Shown here piece by piece: positions 27,916 through 37,172 of a stretch of 64,000 nt of DNA. Each line of letters starts with the position of its first letter. Positions within the stretch are counted from its first letter, which is position 1. The position numbers were made by a program, and so were the translations under genes. A model generated the notes under the pieces. The model did no database searches and was not told the DNA's origin. It saw nothing but the letters and a program-made list of their open reading frames with translations. The stretch is from the NCBI RefSeq assembly GCF_003570905.1, contig NZ_QXJM01000039.1, positions 186,001-250,000 of the forward strand, in the 5' to 3' direction. The stretch comes from Cohnella faecalis (GTDB taxonomy: Bacteria; Bacillota; Bacilli; Paenibacillales; Paenibacillaceae).

Positions 27916-28755
27916 TCAACGAAGAAGAGCCGGGTCGATCACCGGTACGAGGCCTTCCGCCGCGGCGCGGCCGAGCAGCGCGGTGACTGCCGCGTATCCG
28001 TCTTCGCCTAAACTTGCCGTGAACTCGTTCACGTACAGGCTGATATGAGCCTTGGCTACTTCAGGATCCATCTCTTGCGCGTGTTTCATGACATAGTCCC
28101 GGGATGCTTCCGGGTGTGCCCATGCATACTCGACGGAGGCTCGGGCCCATTCGGCGATAGCCTCGGCATCGAGCGAACGTCGGGCAACGATGGCGCCAAG
28201 CGGAATCGGCAATCCCGTGTCGGCTTCCCACCAGCTGCCCAAATCGGTCAGCAGCGTTAGGCCATAGTTCGGGTAAGTGAAGCGCGCTTCGTGAATGACA
28301 AGCCCGGCATCGATACGGCCGTCTCGTACGGCGGGCATGATTTCGTGAAAAGGCAGGACGACGATTTCGCCCAAGCCGCCGGGAACGTTCTGTGCGGCCC
28401 ATAGCCGGAACAGCAAATAGGCGGTAGAACGCTCGCTCGGTACCGCGACGCGACGTCCGGCTAAAGCGGCGGGGTTAGCCGACAAGTCGACTCCGCCAGC
28501 CGTCAGCACGAGCGGGCCGCAGCCGCGTCCAAGCGCTCCTCCGCATGGAATGAGACGGTAATCGGACAATACCCACGGCAGCGCGGCGTAGGAAATTTTC
28601 AGCACCTCGGGTCCTTCGCCGCCGGCCGAAAGGCCGTTCGTAATGTCGATGTCCGCATATTGAACATCCAGCTTCGGAGCTCCGGGGATAAGCCCGTGCA
28701 CCCAAGCATGGAAGACGAAAGTGTCGTTAGGGCAAGGCGAGAATGCAATATTCAT
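27916..28755 (-). CDS. mqnD: 1,4-dihydroxy-6-naphthoate synthase (futalosine pathway)
   Basis: 279 residues from ATG 28755 with GGAGGT 7 nt upstream. The opening MNIAFSPCPNDTFVFHAWVH is the MqnD hallmark, and SERSTAYLLFRL and VIHEARFTYPNYGL are also typical of the MqnA/MqnD solute-binding-like fold. It converts cyclic dehypoxanthine futalosine to dihydroxynaphthoate for menaquinone. The start overlaps the mqnB stop by 4 nt (ATGA). It means this organism makes at least part of its menaquinone through futalosine rather than the classical Men route of Bacillus subtilis. Confidence 0.94.
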   Translation of the reverse strand: MNIAFSPCPNDTFVFHAWVHGLIPGAPKLDVQYADIDITNGLSAGGEGPEVLKISYAALPWVLSDYRLIPCGGALGRGCGPLVLTAGGVDLSANPAALAGRRVAVPSERSTAYLLFRLWAAQNVPGGLGEIVVLPFHEIMPAVRDGRIDAGLVIHEARFTYPNYGLTLLTDLGSWWEADTGLPIPLGAIVARRSLDAEAIAEWARASVEYAWAHPEASRDYVMKHAQEMDPEVAKAHISLYVNEFTASLGEDGYAAVTALLGRAAAEGLVPVIDPALLR

Positions 28756-29465
28756 CGTAATACCTCCGGAAAGTTGGAAAATGCGGCTTCCAAAGCCGTA
28801 AGAGCGTCTTTGATCCGCCAAGCGGCGCGGTCGCGGGGACCGACGGGGTTCGAGACAGAACGAATTTCGAGCGCAGGCACCCCGACGTCATGCGCGGCTG
28901 CCGCGACGCCGTAGCCCTCCATCCCTTCGGCTGCTGCGCCAACAACCCGCGCAGCTCTGTCGAATGCCGTCTCCGCACTCCCGGTCACCGTCGACACGGT
29001 CAAGATCGGGCCCGAGCAAACCGTCCACCCTTGCTCGACGAGCTTATCGGCCCACGCTTTTGCCAGCCCCGACTCTACCGCAATACGTGAGGCCCCAAAG
29101 CCCAGCTCGTCAACGCTCAAATAACCGTCGGGCGTCTCGGCCCCCAGATCGGCGGCAACAATCTCGCTCGCCATAACCAAAGTTCCGACCTCGGCGCGTT
29201 CGACAAATCCTCCGCCAATCCCCGCGCTAACAACAAGGCTATACCTGCCGCGAGCGAGCGCTCTCGCCGTGCGAGCCGCAGCAAGCGCCGGTCCGACGCC
29301 CGCCAGTTCCACTTCAAATTCGATTCTGTCGCCAGACTCAGGCAAGCCCGTGTTACTTTTAACATCGAATTTGTCGCCCCTCTCGCCAAGACCGCGCAAG
29401 ACGGCGTCCCTCTCCGCATCGACCGCGGTCATGATGAGCACTCGAGTTTTATTTTCCGATAGCAT
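28752..29465 (-). CDS. mqnB: Futalosine hydrolase
   Basis: 237 residues from ATG 29465 (SD-like AGAAGGG); the open frame extends upstream without start support. It belongs to the MTA/SAH nucleosidase fold: VVSAGIGGGFV, EGMEGYGVAAAA (substrate-binding Glu-Met-Glu) and IRSVSNPVGPRD. It removes hypoxanthine from futalosine, giving the substrate of MqnC. It is the first gene of an mqnB-mqnD pair; mqnA, mqnC and mqnE are not in the window. It is transcribed divergently from def. Confidence 0.92.
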   Translation of the reverse strand: MLSENKTRVLIMTAVDAERDAVLRGLGERGDKFDVKSNTGLPESGDRIEFEVELAGVGPALAAARTARALARGRYSLVVSAGIGGGFVERAEVGTLVMASEIVAADLGAETPDGYLSVDELGFGASRIAVESGLAKAWADKLVEQGWTVCSGPILTVSTVTGSAETAFDRAARVVGAAAEGMEGYGVAAAAHDVGVPALEIRSVSNPVGPRDRAAWRIKDALTALEAAFSNFPEVLR

Positions 29466-29706
29466 GATTACCCTTCTTTCTTCGAATCCCGCAAACAAAA
29501 GCTCTCCCTCAAAAGTATTCCTATTACTCACAAAAGTAAAGCGAAGGAAGACTTTACAACCCATTTATGCAACACGGTTCGTCACGCCGCATGGCGGAGC
29601 CCGAAGCTAATTCCTAATGAAATAGACGGGCGTCTTGCAGTATTATGGTACGAGGAAGAACGTATAATTGAATGCTTGAATACCGAAAAGCGAAAGGGGC
29701 AGCAGC

Positions 29707-30225
29707 ATGTCCGTTAAAACTATTCTCCCGTTCGGCGAGTCGATCCTGCGCAAGAAAGCCAAGCCCGTCGATGCCGTAACGCCCAAAATCATTCAGTTGC
29801 TCGACGATATGGCCGAGACCTTGTACGCGACCGACGGCCGCGCCGGACTAGCCGCGCCGCAAGTAGGCATCCTGCGTCGGGTCATCGTCATGGACTGCGG
29901 CGACGGACTCATCGAGCTCATCAATCCGCGAATCGTCGAGCGGTCCGGCGAGCAGACGGGAGCTGAGGCTTGTTTGTCTTTTCCCGGCTTTTACGGGCAC
30001 GTCCTCAGGTCCAATTATGTTAAAATCGAAAGTCTGAACAGGGCGGGAGAGACGTTCGAGCTTGAAGGGGAAGGCTTCCTCGCCCGCTGCATCCAGCACG
30101 AAATCGATCATCTGGAAGGCATTCTGTTCATCGATCACGTTCAAACCCCTTGGTTGTTTCACGAACAGACGCAGGAGCGCATCGGTCTTCTCGACGTTGT
30201 GAAGCTATCCAATCAAGGGCTTTGA
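29707..30225 (+). CDS. def: Peptide deformylase
   Basis: 172-residue metalloenzyme removing the formyl group from the N-terminal Met of new proteins. Three motifs are present: GLAAPQVGI, EACLSFPG (Cys metal ligand) and QHEIDHLEG (two His ligands and catalytic Glu). The usual EGCLS reads EACLS here, a tolerated variation in some type-2-like enzymes. ATG with AAAGGGG upstream. A TATAAT word at 29663-29668 could be its -10. Confidence 0.94.
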   Translation: MSVKTILPFGESILRKKAKPVDAVTPKIIQLLDDMAETLYATDGRAGLAAPQVGILRRVIVMDCGDGLIELINPRIVERSGEQTGAEACLSFPGFYGHVLRSNYVKIESLNRAGETFELEGEGFLARCIQHEIDHLEGILFIDHVQTPWLFHEQTQERIGLLDVVKLSNQGL

Positions 30226-30367
30226 TAGACCTGAAGGGGAATCGACAGAAGAAAGCAGGCGCAACCTACGGAAAATAACGCGACAGTCGGGACATATAAA
30301 GCCGGTACCGCCAAGATCGGCTGCCGCTAGCAGCTCTTACGAGCTATGGAAGGAACGAGACAGCTAA

Positions 30368-31684
30368 GTGAAACCAGACCTCTCACCCAAAATCCTGTTC
30401 GCAGGCATCCAATGGATGTTTTTTATTTTGACCAACACGGTTGTCGTTCCATTGACGCTGGGACAGGCTTTTCACCTGCAGCCGGAGCAAATAGCCGCTT
30501 CCGTGCAAATGTCCTTCGTCCTGACCGGAGCGGCTTGCGTACTGCAAGCTTGGATCGGGCATCGCTATGCGCTCATGGAAGGTCCCTCAGGCGTCTGGTG
30601 GGGATTGACGCTGAGCTTGGCGGCAACGGCGGGCGCAGGCTCCGGAGGACCCGGGCTGGCGGCGGTCGGCGGCGGACTTGCGGCAGGCTACTTGCTGTCG
30701 GCGCTGCTGATGGTTGCTCTCGGAGCGCTTGGCTTCGTGAGCGTGCTGACCAAGGTGTTCAATCCGATCGTCATAAGCGTATTTCTATTTCTTCTGACCG
30801 TTCAGCTAGAGATGAACTTTTTTTCCGGAATGCTCGCCGTTGACGGAGAGGGACGCCTGAATCCTTCCATTGCCGCATTATCGGCAGCTACGGCTCTGTT
30901 CGTCGGCTTGCTCTACTTGAAGGGGAGAGGATGGATCAGCAACTTTGCACTGCTGCTCGGCATGATCGTCGGCTGGATCGTTTTCGAATGGCTGTTTCCC
31001 GGATACAGCTCCCGACACGCCCCTCCTCCGTCCCATCCTTCCGCAGAAGCGGCATTCGCCTGGTTTCCTTGGGGAGCGCCCCGGATTGAAATTGGAATTA
31101 TGATCACCTCTTTCGTCGTCGGGCTGGTCAACATGTCCAACACGGTTACTGCCTTATCGTCGGCGGAAAAACTATACAAGAGGAAGACCACCAACGCACA
31201 GTATCGGCGCTCGTTCGTGCTGACCGGAGCGTTCAGCGCGCTATCGCCGGCGTTCGGACTTCTCCCTTTCGGAACGTTCGCTTCGTCTCTCGGCTTGCTG
31301 GAGAGTACGAAAATTTTGAACCGTTCCGCGATGGTTATCGGCAGTGGCCTATTCTTCCTCTTCGGACTCGTTCCGCCGCTGGGGGATTTCCTGTCGGAAA
31401 TGCCCCTTAGCATCGGCAGCGCGGTGCTGTTCGTCGCCTATTTGCAAATGTTCGGCACGGCCGTCCGAACGATACGCGGCCAAGCCTTCGACTCGAAAAC
31501 GATCTACAGGCTGGCGCTTCCGATTCTGCTAGGCATCTGCATCATGAATGTGCCTGCGGAAGCATTCTCCGTATTGCCCGTCTATATCCGGCCTCTCCTC
31601 GGAAGCGGTCTGATCGTCGGCATTGTCGTATCCGTCTTGCTGGAGACGACGGTCAATTGGCAGCGCGAAGAGCGGGAAGATTGA
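30368..31684 (+). CDS. NCS2-family purine/xanthine permease-like transporter
   Basis: 438 residues with about 12-14 membrane segments. The pattern fits the nucleobase-cation symporter-2 family: GIQWMFFILTNTVVVPLTLG at the N-terminus, and LVNMSNTVTALSSAEKLYKR and FGLLPFGTFASSLGL in the middle and C-terminal half. Substrate is probably uracil, xanthine or another purine; it cannot be fixed from sequence. GTG start with GGAAGGA rather far upstream. The gene downstream starts within 70 nt. Confidence 0.87.
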   Translation: MKPDLSPKILFAGIQWMFFILTNTVVVPLTLGQAFHLQPEQIAASVQMSFVLTGAACVLQAWIGHRYALMEGPSGVWWGLTLSLAATAGAGSGGPGLAAVGGGLAAGYLLSALLMVALGALGFVSVLTKVFNPIVISVFLFLLTVQLEMNFFSGMLAVDGEGRLNPSIAALSAATALFVGLLYLKGRGWISNFALLLGMIVGWIVFEWLFPGYSSRHAPPPSHPSAEAAFAWFPWGAPRIEIGIMITSFVVGLVNMSNTVTALSSAEKLYKRKTTNAQYRRSFVLTGAFSALSPAFGLLPFGTFASSLGLLESTKILNRSAMVIGSGLFFLFGLVPPLGDFLSEMPLSIGSAVLFVAYLQMFGTAVRTIRGQAFDSKTIYRLALPILLGICIMNVPAEAFSVLPVYIRPLLGSGLIVGIVVSVLLETTVNWQREERED

Positions 31685-31751
31685 CAGAGGCAGGCGGCAT
31701 CCCTAGACTTAGAGGCAAATAGGGGCGGAAAGCTCGTGCGAGGGGGAAACG

Positions 31752-32567
31752 TTGCGAATGCTCGAGAAGATGCCGGCTGACGATACGCTGCTTCACGAGC
31801 CTCCTTTTACCGATGAGGAGGTTCCGTATAATCTTTTGTTTCGGATATGCGATTCCAACGACGCTCTGCGTCTCAAGCGCTCCGACGGAAGCTTGATATA
31901 TGCGCAGAATCCGGGCCTGAACGGCTGGCTGTGGATGCAGAGAGACTTGTCCGACGAAGAGGCGCAAGAGCGGCTTGCGGAGTTAATCGAGTATCTGGGC
32001 GACAGACCGGTTCCCGGAGTGTGCGCGCGCCCGGCTACGGCCGATTTTTTTGCTCATGCGTACGCGGCGGCGCGCGGTTATTCGTATCGGACGAACATGA
32101 TGCTGGAAGCTTATCGGTGCGAGGAGGCCGTCAAGCCGTTGCGCGTAAAAGGCAGTCTCCGAAGCGCGCGGCGAGACGACGTTCCGAGGGTGGCGGAGTT
32201 TCTGGCGGAGTTCGCTTTCGACGCTTTCGGATTAACGGTCAAGCCGTCGAGTCAAGTGGAAGACGCGGAATCGGCCGTTGCGTCCGGCGGATTGTATTTG
32301 TGGCAGGTTCAAGGACTTCCCGTCTCCATGGCCAGCATTGCCCATCGCTCGCGAAGGCATGCGCGGATCAATGGCGTGTATACCCCGAGGAATCACAGGA
32401 AGAACGGCTATGCCAGCGCGCTGGTCGCCGAGCTGAGCGCGGTCGCCGCCAGCGAAGGCCGAAACGCGATGCTGTACGCCGACAAGAGCAACCCCGATTC
32501 GAACAAGGTATACCGGAATATCGGGTTCATCGAGAGCGGGAACATTAAGGATATCAAGTTTTCATAA
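31752..32567 (+). CDS. GNAT-family N-acetyltransferase (two-part)
   Basis: 271 residues from TTG 31752 (AGGGGG 6 nt upstream); ATG 31758 is an alternative. The N-terminal half is an incomplete GNAT-like region; the C-terminal half has the acetyl-CoA loop RNHRKNGYASALVAELSAVA in the Q/RxxGxA/G position and a YADKSNPDSNKVYRNIGF segment. This layout is common among Bacillales GNATs of unknown substrate. The next GNAT gene begins 18 nt downstream, so the two are co-transcribed. Confidence 0.85.
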   Translation: MRMLEKMPADDTLLHEPPFTDEEVPYNLLFRICDSNDALRLKRSDGSLIYAQNPGLNGWLWMQRDLSDEEAQERLAELIEYLGDRPVPGVCARPATADFFAHAYAAARGYSYRTNMMLEAYRCEEAVKPLRVKGSLRSARRDDVPRVAEFLAEFAFDAFGLTVKPSSQVEDAESAVASGGLYLWQVQGLPVSMASIAHRSRRHARINGVYTPRNHRKNGYASALVAELSAVAASEGRNAMLYADKSNPDSNKVYRNIGFIESGNIKDIKFS

Positions 32568-32585
32568 GGAGCGCCGGAGCCTAAC

Positions 32586-33098
32586 ATGATCAGAGAAGCC
32601 CTCGAACGGGACTTGCCCGCTATTTTGGACATCTACAACGATGCCATTCTGAACACGACCGCCGTCTATACCTATGAAGCGCAAACGCTGAGTCAAAGAG
32701 AGCAATGGTTCTGCGAAAAACGGGAGGCGGGCTATCCGGTGCTCGTATTCGAGGCGGACGGGGAAGCGGCGGGCTTTGCGACGTTCGGGCCTTTTCGCGC
32801 GTGGCCGGCGTACAAGTATACGATCGAGCACTCGATCTACGCGCACGGCGGCTACCGCCAGCGGGGAATCGGGACGGCGCTGCTGAAGGAGCTCATTCGA
32901 ATCGCGGAAGAACGCGGCTATAAGACGCTTGTCGCCGGGATCGACGAGTCCAATGACGCAAGCGTTCGAATGCACGTAAAGCACGGTTTTTCTCATGCAG
33001 GGACGATCCGGAACGCAGGCTACAAATTCGGGCGGTGGCTGAACCTGGCTTTTTACGAATATGAGCTGGCGGGTCCGAGTCATCCGGTGGAGAAATAG
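32586..33098 (+). CDS. L-amino acid/phosphinothricin N-acetyltransferase-like protein
   Basis: 170-residue GNAT enzyme of the MnaT/Pat group. Visible: IYNDAILNTTAVYTYE, the acetyl-CoA loop YRQRGIGTALLKELIRIAEE, and GIDESNDASVRMHVKHGF followed by GTIRNAGYKFGRWLNL. Members acetylate methionine sulfone or sulfoximine and phosphinothricin analogues. ATG with AAGGAG upstream. A terminator-like structure separates it from the SMR pair. Confidence 0.88.
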   Translation: MIREALERDLPAILDIYNDAILNTTAVYTYEAQTLSQREQWFCEKREAGYPVLVFEADGEAAGFATFGPFRAWPAYKYTIEHSIYAHGGYRQRGIGTALLKELIRIAEERGYKTLVAGIDESNDASVRMHVKHGFSHAGTIRNAGYKFGRWLNLAFYEYELAGPSHPVEK

Positions 33099-33154
33099 GC
33101 GAAGTATCGCGCTATTTTGTCGGAATTCGCACATACAAACTAGAACCGGCATGA

Positions 33155-33187
33155 GGGTCGAAAACGGACCTTGGGTCGGTTTTTTTG
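33155..33187 (+). terminator. Terminator, possible attenuator, before the SMR pair
   Basis: ACGGACC-TTG-GGTCGGT followed by T7. An upstream GGTC at 33156-33159 can also pair with the GACC, which would break the terminator. I see no guanidine-riboswitch (ykkC) consensus. Confidence 0.6.
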
Positions 33188-33239
33188 TTACCCGAATATG
33201 GAAATCAACGTAGAAGAGGAAAAAGGGGGAACGCATGTC

Positions 33240-33614
33240 ATGAGCGATACGCAGCACACGGACAACAGCAACGCAAAAGCCAATCCGGCCAGCCGGAACC
33301 GGGCGTGGGCTTACGTGCTCCTCGGCGGAGCTTTGGAAATCATCTGGGCTTCGGGATTCAAATACGATGCGGTACCGATGATTGTGGTCATCATATCGTT
33401 ATTAGTCAGCTTCGACCTTATCGTTCGGGCGACGAAGGTTCTGCCGGTCGGTACGACTTACGCCGTATTCGCCGGGATCGGAACGGTCGGGATGGTAGTC
33501 GTCGAGGCAGTGGCCGAGGGCGGGGAGATCGGGCTAGGCAAGGTCGGTCTCGTACTTTTGCTGTTGCTGTTTATTATCGGCCTTAAGCTGACGAGCGGAA
33601 AGGAGGGGCATTGA
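33240..33614 (+). CDS. SMR-family transporter subunit 1
   Basis: 124 residues with four membrane helices, preceded by about 20 polar residues. GGALEIIWASGFKYD contains the conserved membrane Glu of small multidrug resistance proteins and the following Trp. In pairs of this kind (YkkC/YkkD and related Gdx or Qac types) two different subunits form an antiparallel dimer exporting guanidinium or quaternary ammonium compounds. ATG with AAGGGGGAA 9 nt upstream. Its stop overlaps the start of the partner (TGATG). Confidence 0.9.
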   Translation: MSDTQHTDNSNAKANPASRNRAWAYVLLGGALEIIWASGFKYDAVPMIVVIISLLVSFDLIVRATKVLPVGTTYAVFAGIGTVGMVVVEAVAEGGEIGLGKVGLVLLLLLFIIGLKLTSGKEGH

Positions 33615-33928
33615 TGGCTTGGGTGTACTTGATAATAGCGGGAATGCTTGAGGTTGTCGGGGTAATCGGCATTAAGAGGACAGCGGTCAAAAACAATTGG
33701 ACGAACAACCTGCTGTTGATCGGAGGCTTCGTGATCAGCTTCCAGTTTCTCCTCCAAGCGCTCGACGAAATCGCGTTGTCCACCGCGTACGCCGTCTGGA
33801 CCGGCATCGGTTCGGTCGGGGCCGCGGTGGTGGGGATGCTGTTCTTCAAAGAGTCGAAAAGCAGGCTGCGAATGCTTTGCATCGCCGGAGTGATCGGCTG
33901 CGTCGTCGGATTGAAGCTGATCGAATAG
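33614..33928 (+). CDS. SMR-family transporter subunit 2
   Basis: 104 residues, four membrane helices: MAWVYLIIAGMLEVVGVIGI with the conserved Glu at 13, and LSTAYAVWTGIGSVGAAVVG. It pairs with the gene just upstream, sharing one base (TGATG) and a strong AGGAGGGG inside the upstream gene, so production should be balanced. Substrate inferred from the family only. Decayed RHS sequence begins about 60 nt downstream. Confidence 0.9.
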   Translation: MAWVYLIIAGMLEVVGVIGIKRTAVKNNWTNNLLLIGGFVISFQFLLQALDEIALSTAYAVWTGIGSVGAAVVGMLFFKESKSRLRMLCIAGVIGCVVGLKLIE

Positions 33929-33989
33929 GCTGACAAGGATGCAGCCTAGGCAGCCTGCAATCACAATTGGAGAGCCTTCGTATCGAACA

Positions 33990-35215
33990 GCTCGGAATGC
34001 TAGTCGGGTCGGCGGCATGACGACTACGGACGTCTACTGTGGCAGGAAGATGCGATCGGCAACCGGACACAATTTCAGTATGACGCTTGGAGTCGCACGG
34101 ATCGGGTCACGTATCCAGACACCACATTCTCTACAACTGCCTACAACGATATTCAGAAAAAAGTGACTTCTACGGACGCTGTAGGAAACGAGTCGATAAC
34201 CACTTCGGATATTGTAGGGAGAACTGTCAAGCAAGAAGAGAATAAGCCCGGGGGACTCGTCACCACGTTAGCGGAGAATGTCTACGATTACGCCGGCAAT
34301 GTGCGTGAATCGAAGGACGCGAAGCAGCAGTCTACCTTCTATGGGTACAACTTCTTGGGCCAGCTTACAAGTGTTACGAACGCGAAGCAGGAGACGACGC
34401 ATTATAGTTATAACATGTTGGGGCAGCAAATTCGCACGACCTTCCCAGATCAAACTTTCATTGTGAAGAAGTACGACGGGCTAGGGCGTTTGATCAAACG
34501 GCAGGACGGCAATAGCAAGAAGGCTACCTATGCATACGATACGAATAACAACATGGTCTCTCAGAGGATCGGAACAACAAGACATTTGCATTCGAGTACA
34601 ACAACCGGAATTCCCAGACGAAGAAGATCGCCTCCGACGAGACGATTTCGTACACGTATGACTTGGCAGGCAAGCGTCTTACGATGACGGATTCGACCGG
34701 GGCGACGGTGAACCAATATAACCCGTATAACGGGCTGCTCACCAAAGTCACTTATCCGGACAGCAAGTCCATTCAGTACAGCTATGATGTGAATGGCCGT
34801 CGAAACCAAATGATCGATCCGTTCGGCGGCAACGTGTATTACGCGTATGATGCCCTGAGCAGGGTTGCCGACGTAGGCACAGCAAGGGTTGCCGACGTAG
34901 GCACAGCATACAATGACTATGAAGCCGAATATACGTATTATGGCAACGGTTTATTGTTGCAGATTCAACGCAAAATGACGTTTCAAGCACGTACACGTAC
35001 GACGGTCTTCAGCTCGATACGCTCACGCACCGGAAAGCTGACAATACCGTGATTCAATCATTCGACTACAACTACGATGCGAACGGCAATATAAATCAAC
35101 GTATCGAAAATGGGACGACGAATACGTTCGGGTACGACGCACTGAACCGGGTAAAAACATCCAATCAGTTCGCGGAAACCTACGAGTATGACAGCCTAAT
35201 ATGCACAGCAATATA
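33990..35215 (+). pseudogene. Decayed RHS/YD-repeat gene fragment
   Basis: Translating across frames gives typical YD repeats: DDYGRLLWQEDAIGNRTQFQ, NVYDYAGNVRESKDAKQQST, ISYTYDLAGKRLTMTD, YTYDGLQLDTLTHRKADNT, FDYNYDANGNINQRIENGTT. The frame breaks at 34566-34567 (GG that should be GGG) and 34972-34975 (A4 that should be A5). Both N- and C-termini are missing; it stops at YEYDSLICTAI. A 24-bp tandem duplication is present at 34863-34910. Confidence 0.85.
34863..34910 (+). repeat. Perfect 24-bp tandem duplication
   Basis: AGGGTTGCCGACGTAGGCAC plus AGCA occurs twice in direct succession, duplicating RVADVGTA inside the RHS fragment and keeping the frame. Confidence 0.9.
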
Positions 35216-35257
35216 AAAATTTGTGATGAATGATACACAATCCAAAGGGGAACGAAT

Positions 35258-35884
35258 ATGCAACTATGGTTACGGCTTCTACTTGTAGCAGTAATAATAT
35301 TTTGCGCTTCATCCTTTGTTTGGTTTCTTCTAGGTTCAACAGCTTATTTCCAACGGAGTATGGATATTATCGGAACTACCGCATTTTGGGGTGCGGCTGT
35401 ACCTGTTCTTTTGTTTGTTGGATTATTTATTATTCTGCTTATTAAAGGATGGAAGCCAACGAGCGGAGGACAATATGCTGCGATCTCTATTGGGCTATTA
35501 GTATCTATACTACTCTCAGTCGTATTAATTCAAAGTGTCAGCACAAACGGATGGGCAAATGAAAAGATTGAAAGTGATTCTGTCAAAGTTACGGCAGATA
35601 AAAAGTATGAATATCGAATCGAATTAATTAGTTTATTTCAAAAGAACGGTCATGCACGACTGTATTTAAAAGATTCAGGTTCGGGAACAGAAACCTACAT
35701 TCCTGTCGATATTCAGACAAGAAAGATTGTAGGACTTGGGGTAAAAAAGGTAAATCATTGGGTCATGCTAGAACCAACGGACACCGAATCTGAATATATT
35801 CTGTATACGACAAAAGAACTTGGCATACCTGAAGAGAAATTCAAAATAGACATCATAGCAGGAACATCAAATGGAGTTAATTAA
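35258..35884 (+). CDS. Membrane protein, possible orphan immunity protein
   Basis: 208 residues, AT-rich. Three N-terminal membrane helices (to about residue 88) are followed by a roughly 110-residue polar domain (DSVKVTADKKYEYRIELISL, ARLYLKDSGSGTETYIPVDI). Strong SD AAAGGGGAAC. No family is recognised. Its place directly after the broken end of an RHS gene is where immunity genes of RHS toxins sit, so it may be the surviving immunity partner of a lost toxin tip. That role is inference. Confidence 0.65.
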   Translation: MQLWLRLLLVAVIIFCASSFVWFLLGSTAYFQRSMDIIGTTAFWGAAVPVLLFVGLFIILLIKGWKPTSGGQYAAISIGLLVSILLSVVLIQSVSTNGWANEKIESDSVKVTADKKYEYRIELISLFQKNGHARLYLKDSGSGTETYIPVDIQTRKIVGLGVKKVNHWVMLEPTDTESEYILYTTKELGIPEEKFKIDIIAGTSNGVN

Positions 35885-35914
35885 CCTTCATCGACCACAA
35901 TGCGACTATCCCTT

Positions 35915-36820
35915 GAACTGTGACCCGTAAGATGGACACTTGAAAAAAGTGACCTCTTACGGGTCTTTGTATTTTAATCAAACTATCGAGTTAACACGGG
36001 GAATGAACATCATGAGGAATATCAGAACAGGATTTACTGAAACGGAGATCAAACTGCTGGAGTCCAATCCAAATGTAAGCCGTGTATTGGGAAGGAACAT
36101 CTCGTATGCTCCAGCGTGTAGACTCTCAGCAGTGCAAGCATGCCAAGCGGGAGAGCCGCCAATGGAGATTTTCTTGAAAGCAGGCTTTAGTATCGAGTTT
36201 ATCGGTCAGAGAACACCTATAGAGAGCCTCTATCGCTGAGGGAGACCTACGCTAAGTACGGAGAGGCAGGTTTACTTGAAGAACGCAGAGGCATTGGAAG
36301 TACGGGTAGACGATCAAAAACGGAATCATCAGCAGAAGAGAAGCTGAAACAAGCAGCAGCTCGGATTAAACTCCTCGAAGCGGAGAACGAGCTCTTAAAA
36401 AAGCTAGAAGTGCTCGAAAGGCGATGGCTAAAGCAATGCAAGAACATCGTACATGTCCTAATCTTCTGGAGCATTCGTTTGATCAAGGAGAACCAGAGAA
36501 AATCCTCCTTACAGACATCACGTACATACGCTATGGCAGCGGTCAGTGGGCCTATCTTTCTTGTGTGTAGGATGGTCATCGCCGAAGCTGGGTTTAAACT
36601 GCTGGGACAATGCGTCTATGGAGACGTTCTTTGGTCATATGAAGGACGAGCTTAACTACAAAGACTGTAAATCTCATAAAGAGCTACGTCTACGGGTTAA
36701 TGAGTACATGACCTATCCTTTAAAAAAGATGACTCCTGATGAATACAGGAGCCATCTCCTAGCTGCTTTAAGACTATGGTAACCATTTTTCATTACTGTC
36801 CATATATGGGGTCACAGTTC
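35915..36820 (+). mobile_element. IS3-family insertion sequence, decayed
   Basis: Perfect 12-bp terminal inverted repeats GAACTGTGACCC (35915-35926) and complement (36809-36820). Inside, an OrfA-like part has a helix-turn-helix and RWRETYAKYGEAGLLEERRG with a leucine-zipper stretch (ARIKLLEAENELLKK). OrfB is reduced to LLTDITYIRYGSGQWAYLSC (second catalytic Asp region) and NCWDNASMETFFGHMKDE (catalytic Glu region), with the part between deleted. It cannot move by itself. It lies inside RHS debris. Confidence 0.85.
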
Positions 36821-36828
36821 AGTTGGAA

Positions 36829-37010
36829 AGCATGCTTGAACCGATTAGCAGCACACAGACTCGCTATACGGGATATACGCGCAATGCGCAAGGCGGCATC
36901 ACGCAGACTGCGGTGAGGGAATCGAGTGCATTCGAAACCTTGCTGCAACAAATTGATTGCGAAAATTTCGATTCTTACGGCAATATACTACGAGTCAAAT
37001 ATCTTGGCAT
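36829..37010 (+). pseudogene. RHS debris right of the IS
   Basis: Open fragment MLEPISSTQTRYTGYTRNAQ...GGITQT followed by ENFDSYGNILRVKYLG, which look like parts of YD repeats. No start signal and no complete domain. From 37011 to 37172 there is nothing recognisable except the ribosome site of the next gene. Confidence 0.5.
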
Positions 37011-37172
37011 CTGTCGTTTGCGTGTTTACATACGCCTGTTTTTGCCTGCCCGATTACAATGTTCGGCATCGTTCTTTGATTAATTACAAGATCTATATCC
37101 TTATATTGCCTCTTAAAGATTTGTTTGGTATCGTGTAAAAGCATATTTATACCAAAATAAGGTGGGAACAAG

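Noticed and set aside
33100..33240. Guanidine-I (ykkC) riboswitch before the SMR genes
   Set aside because: The conserved ykkC blocks are not found; only a terminator-like hairpin with a competing half-site is supported.
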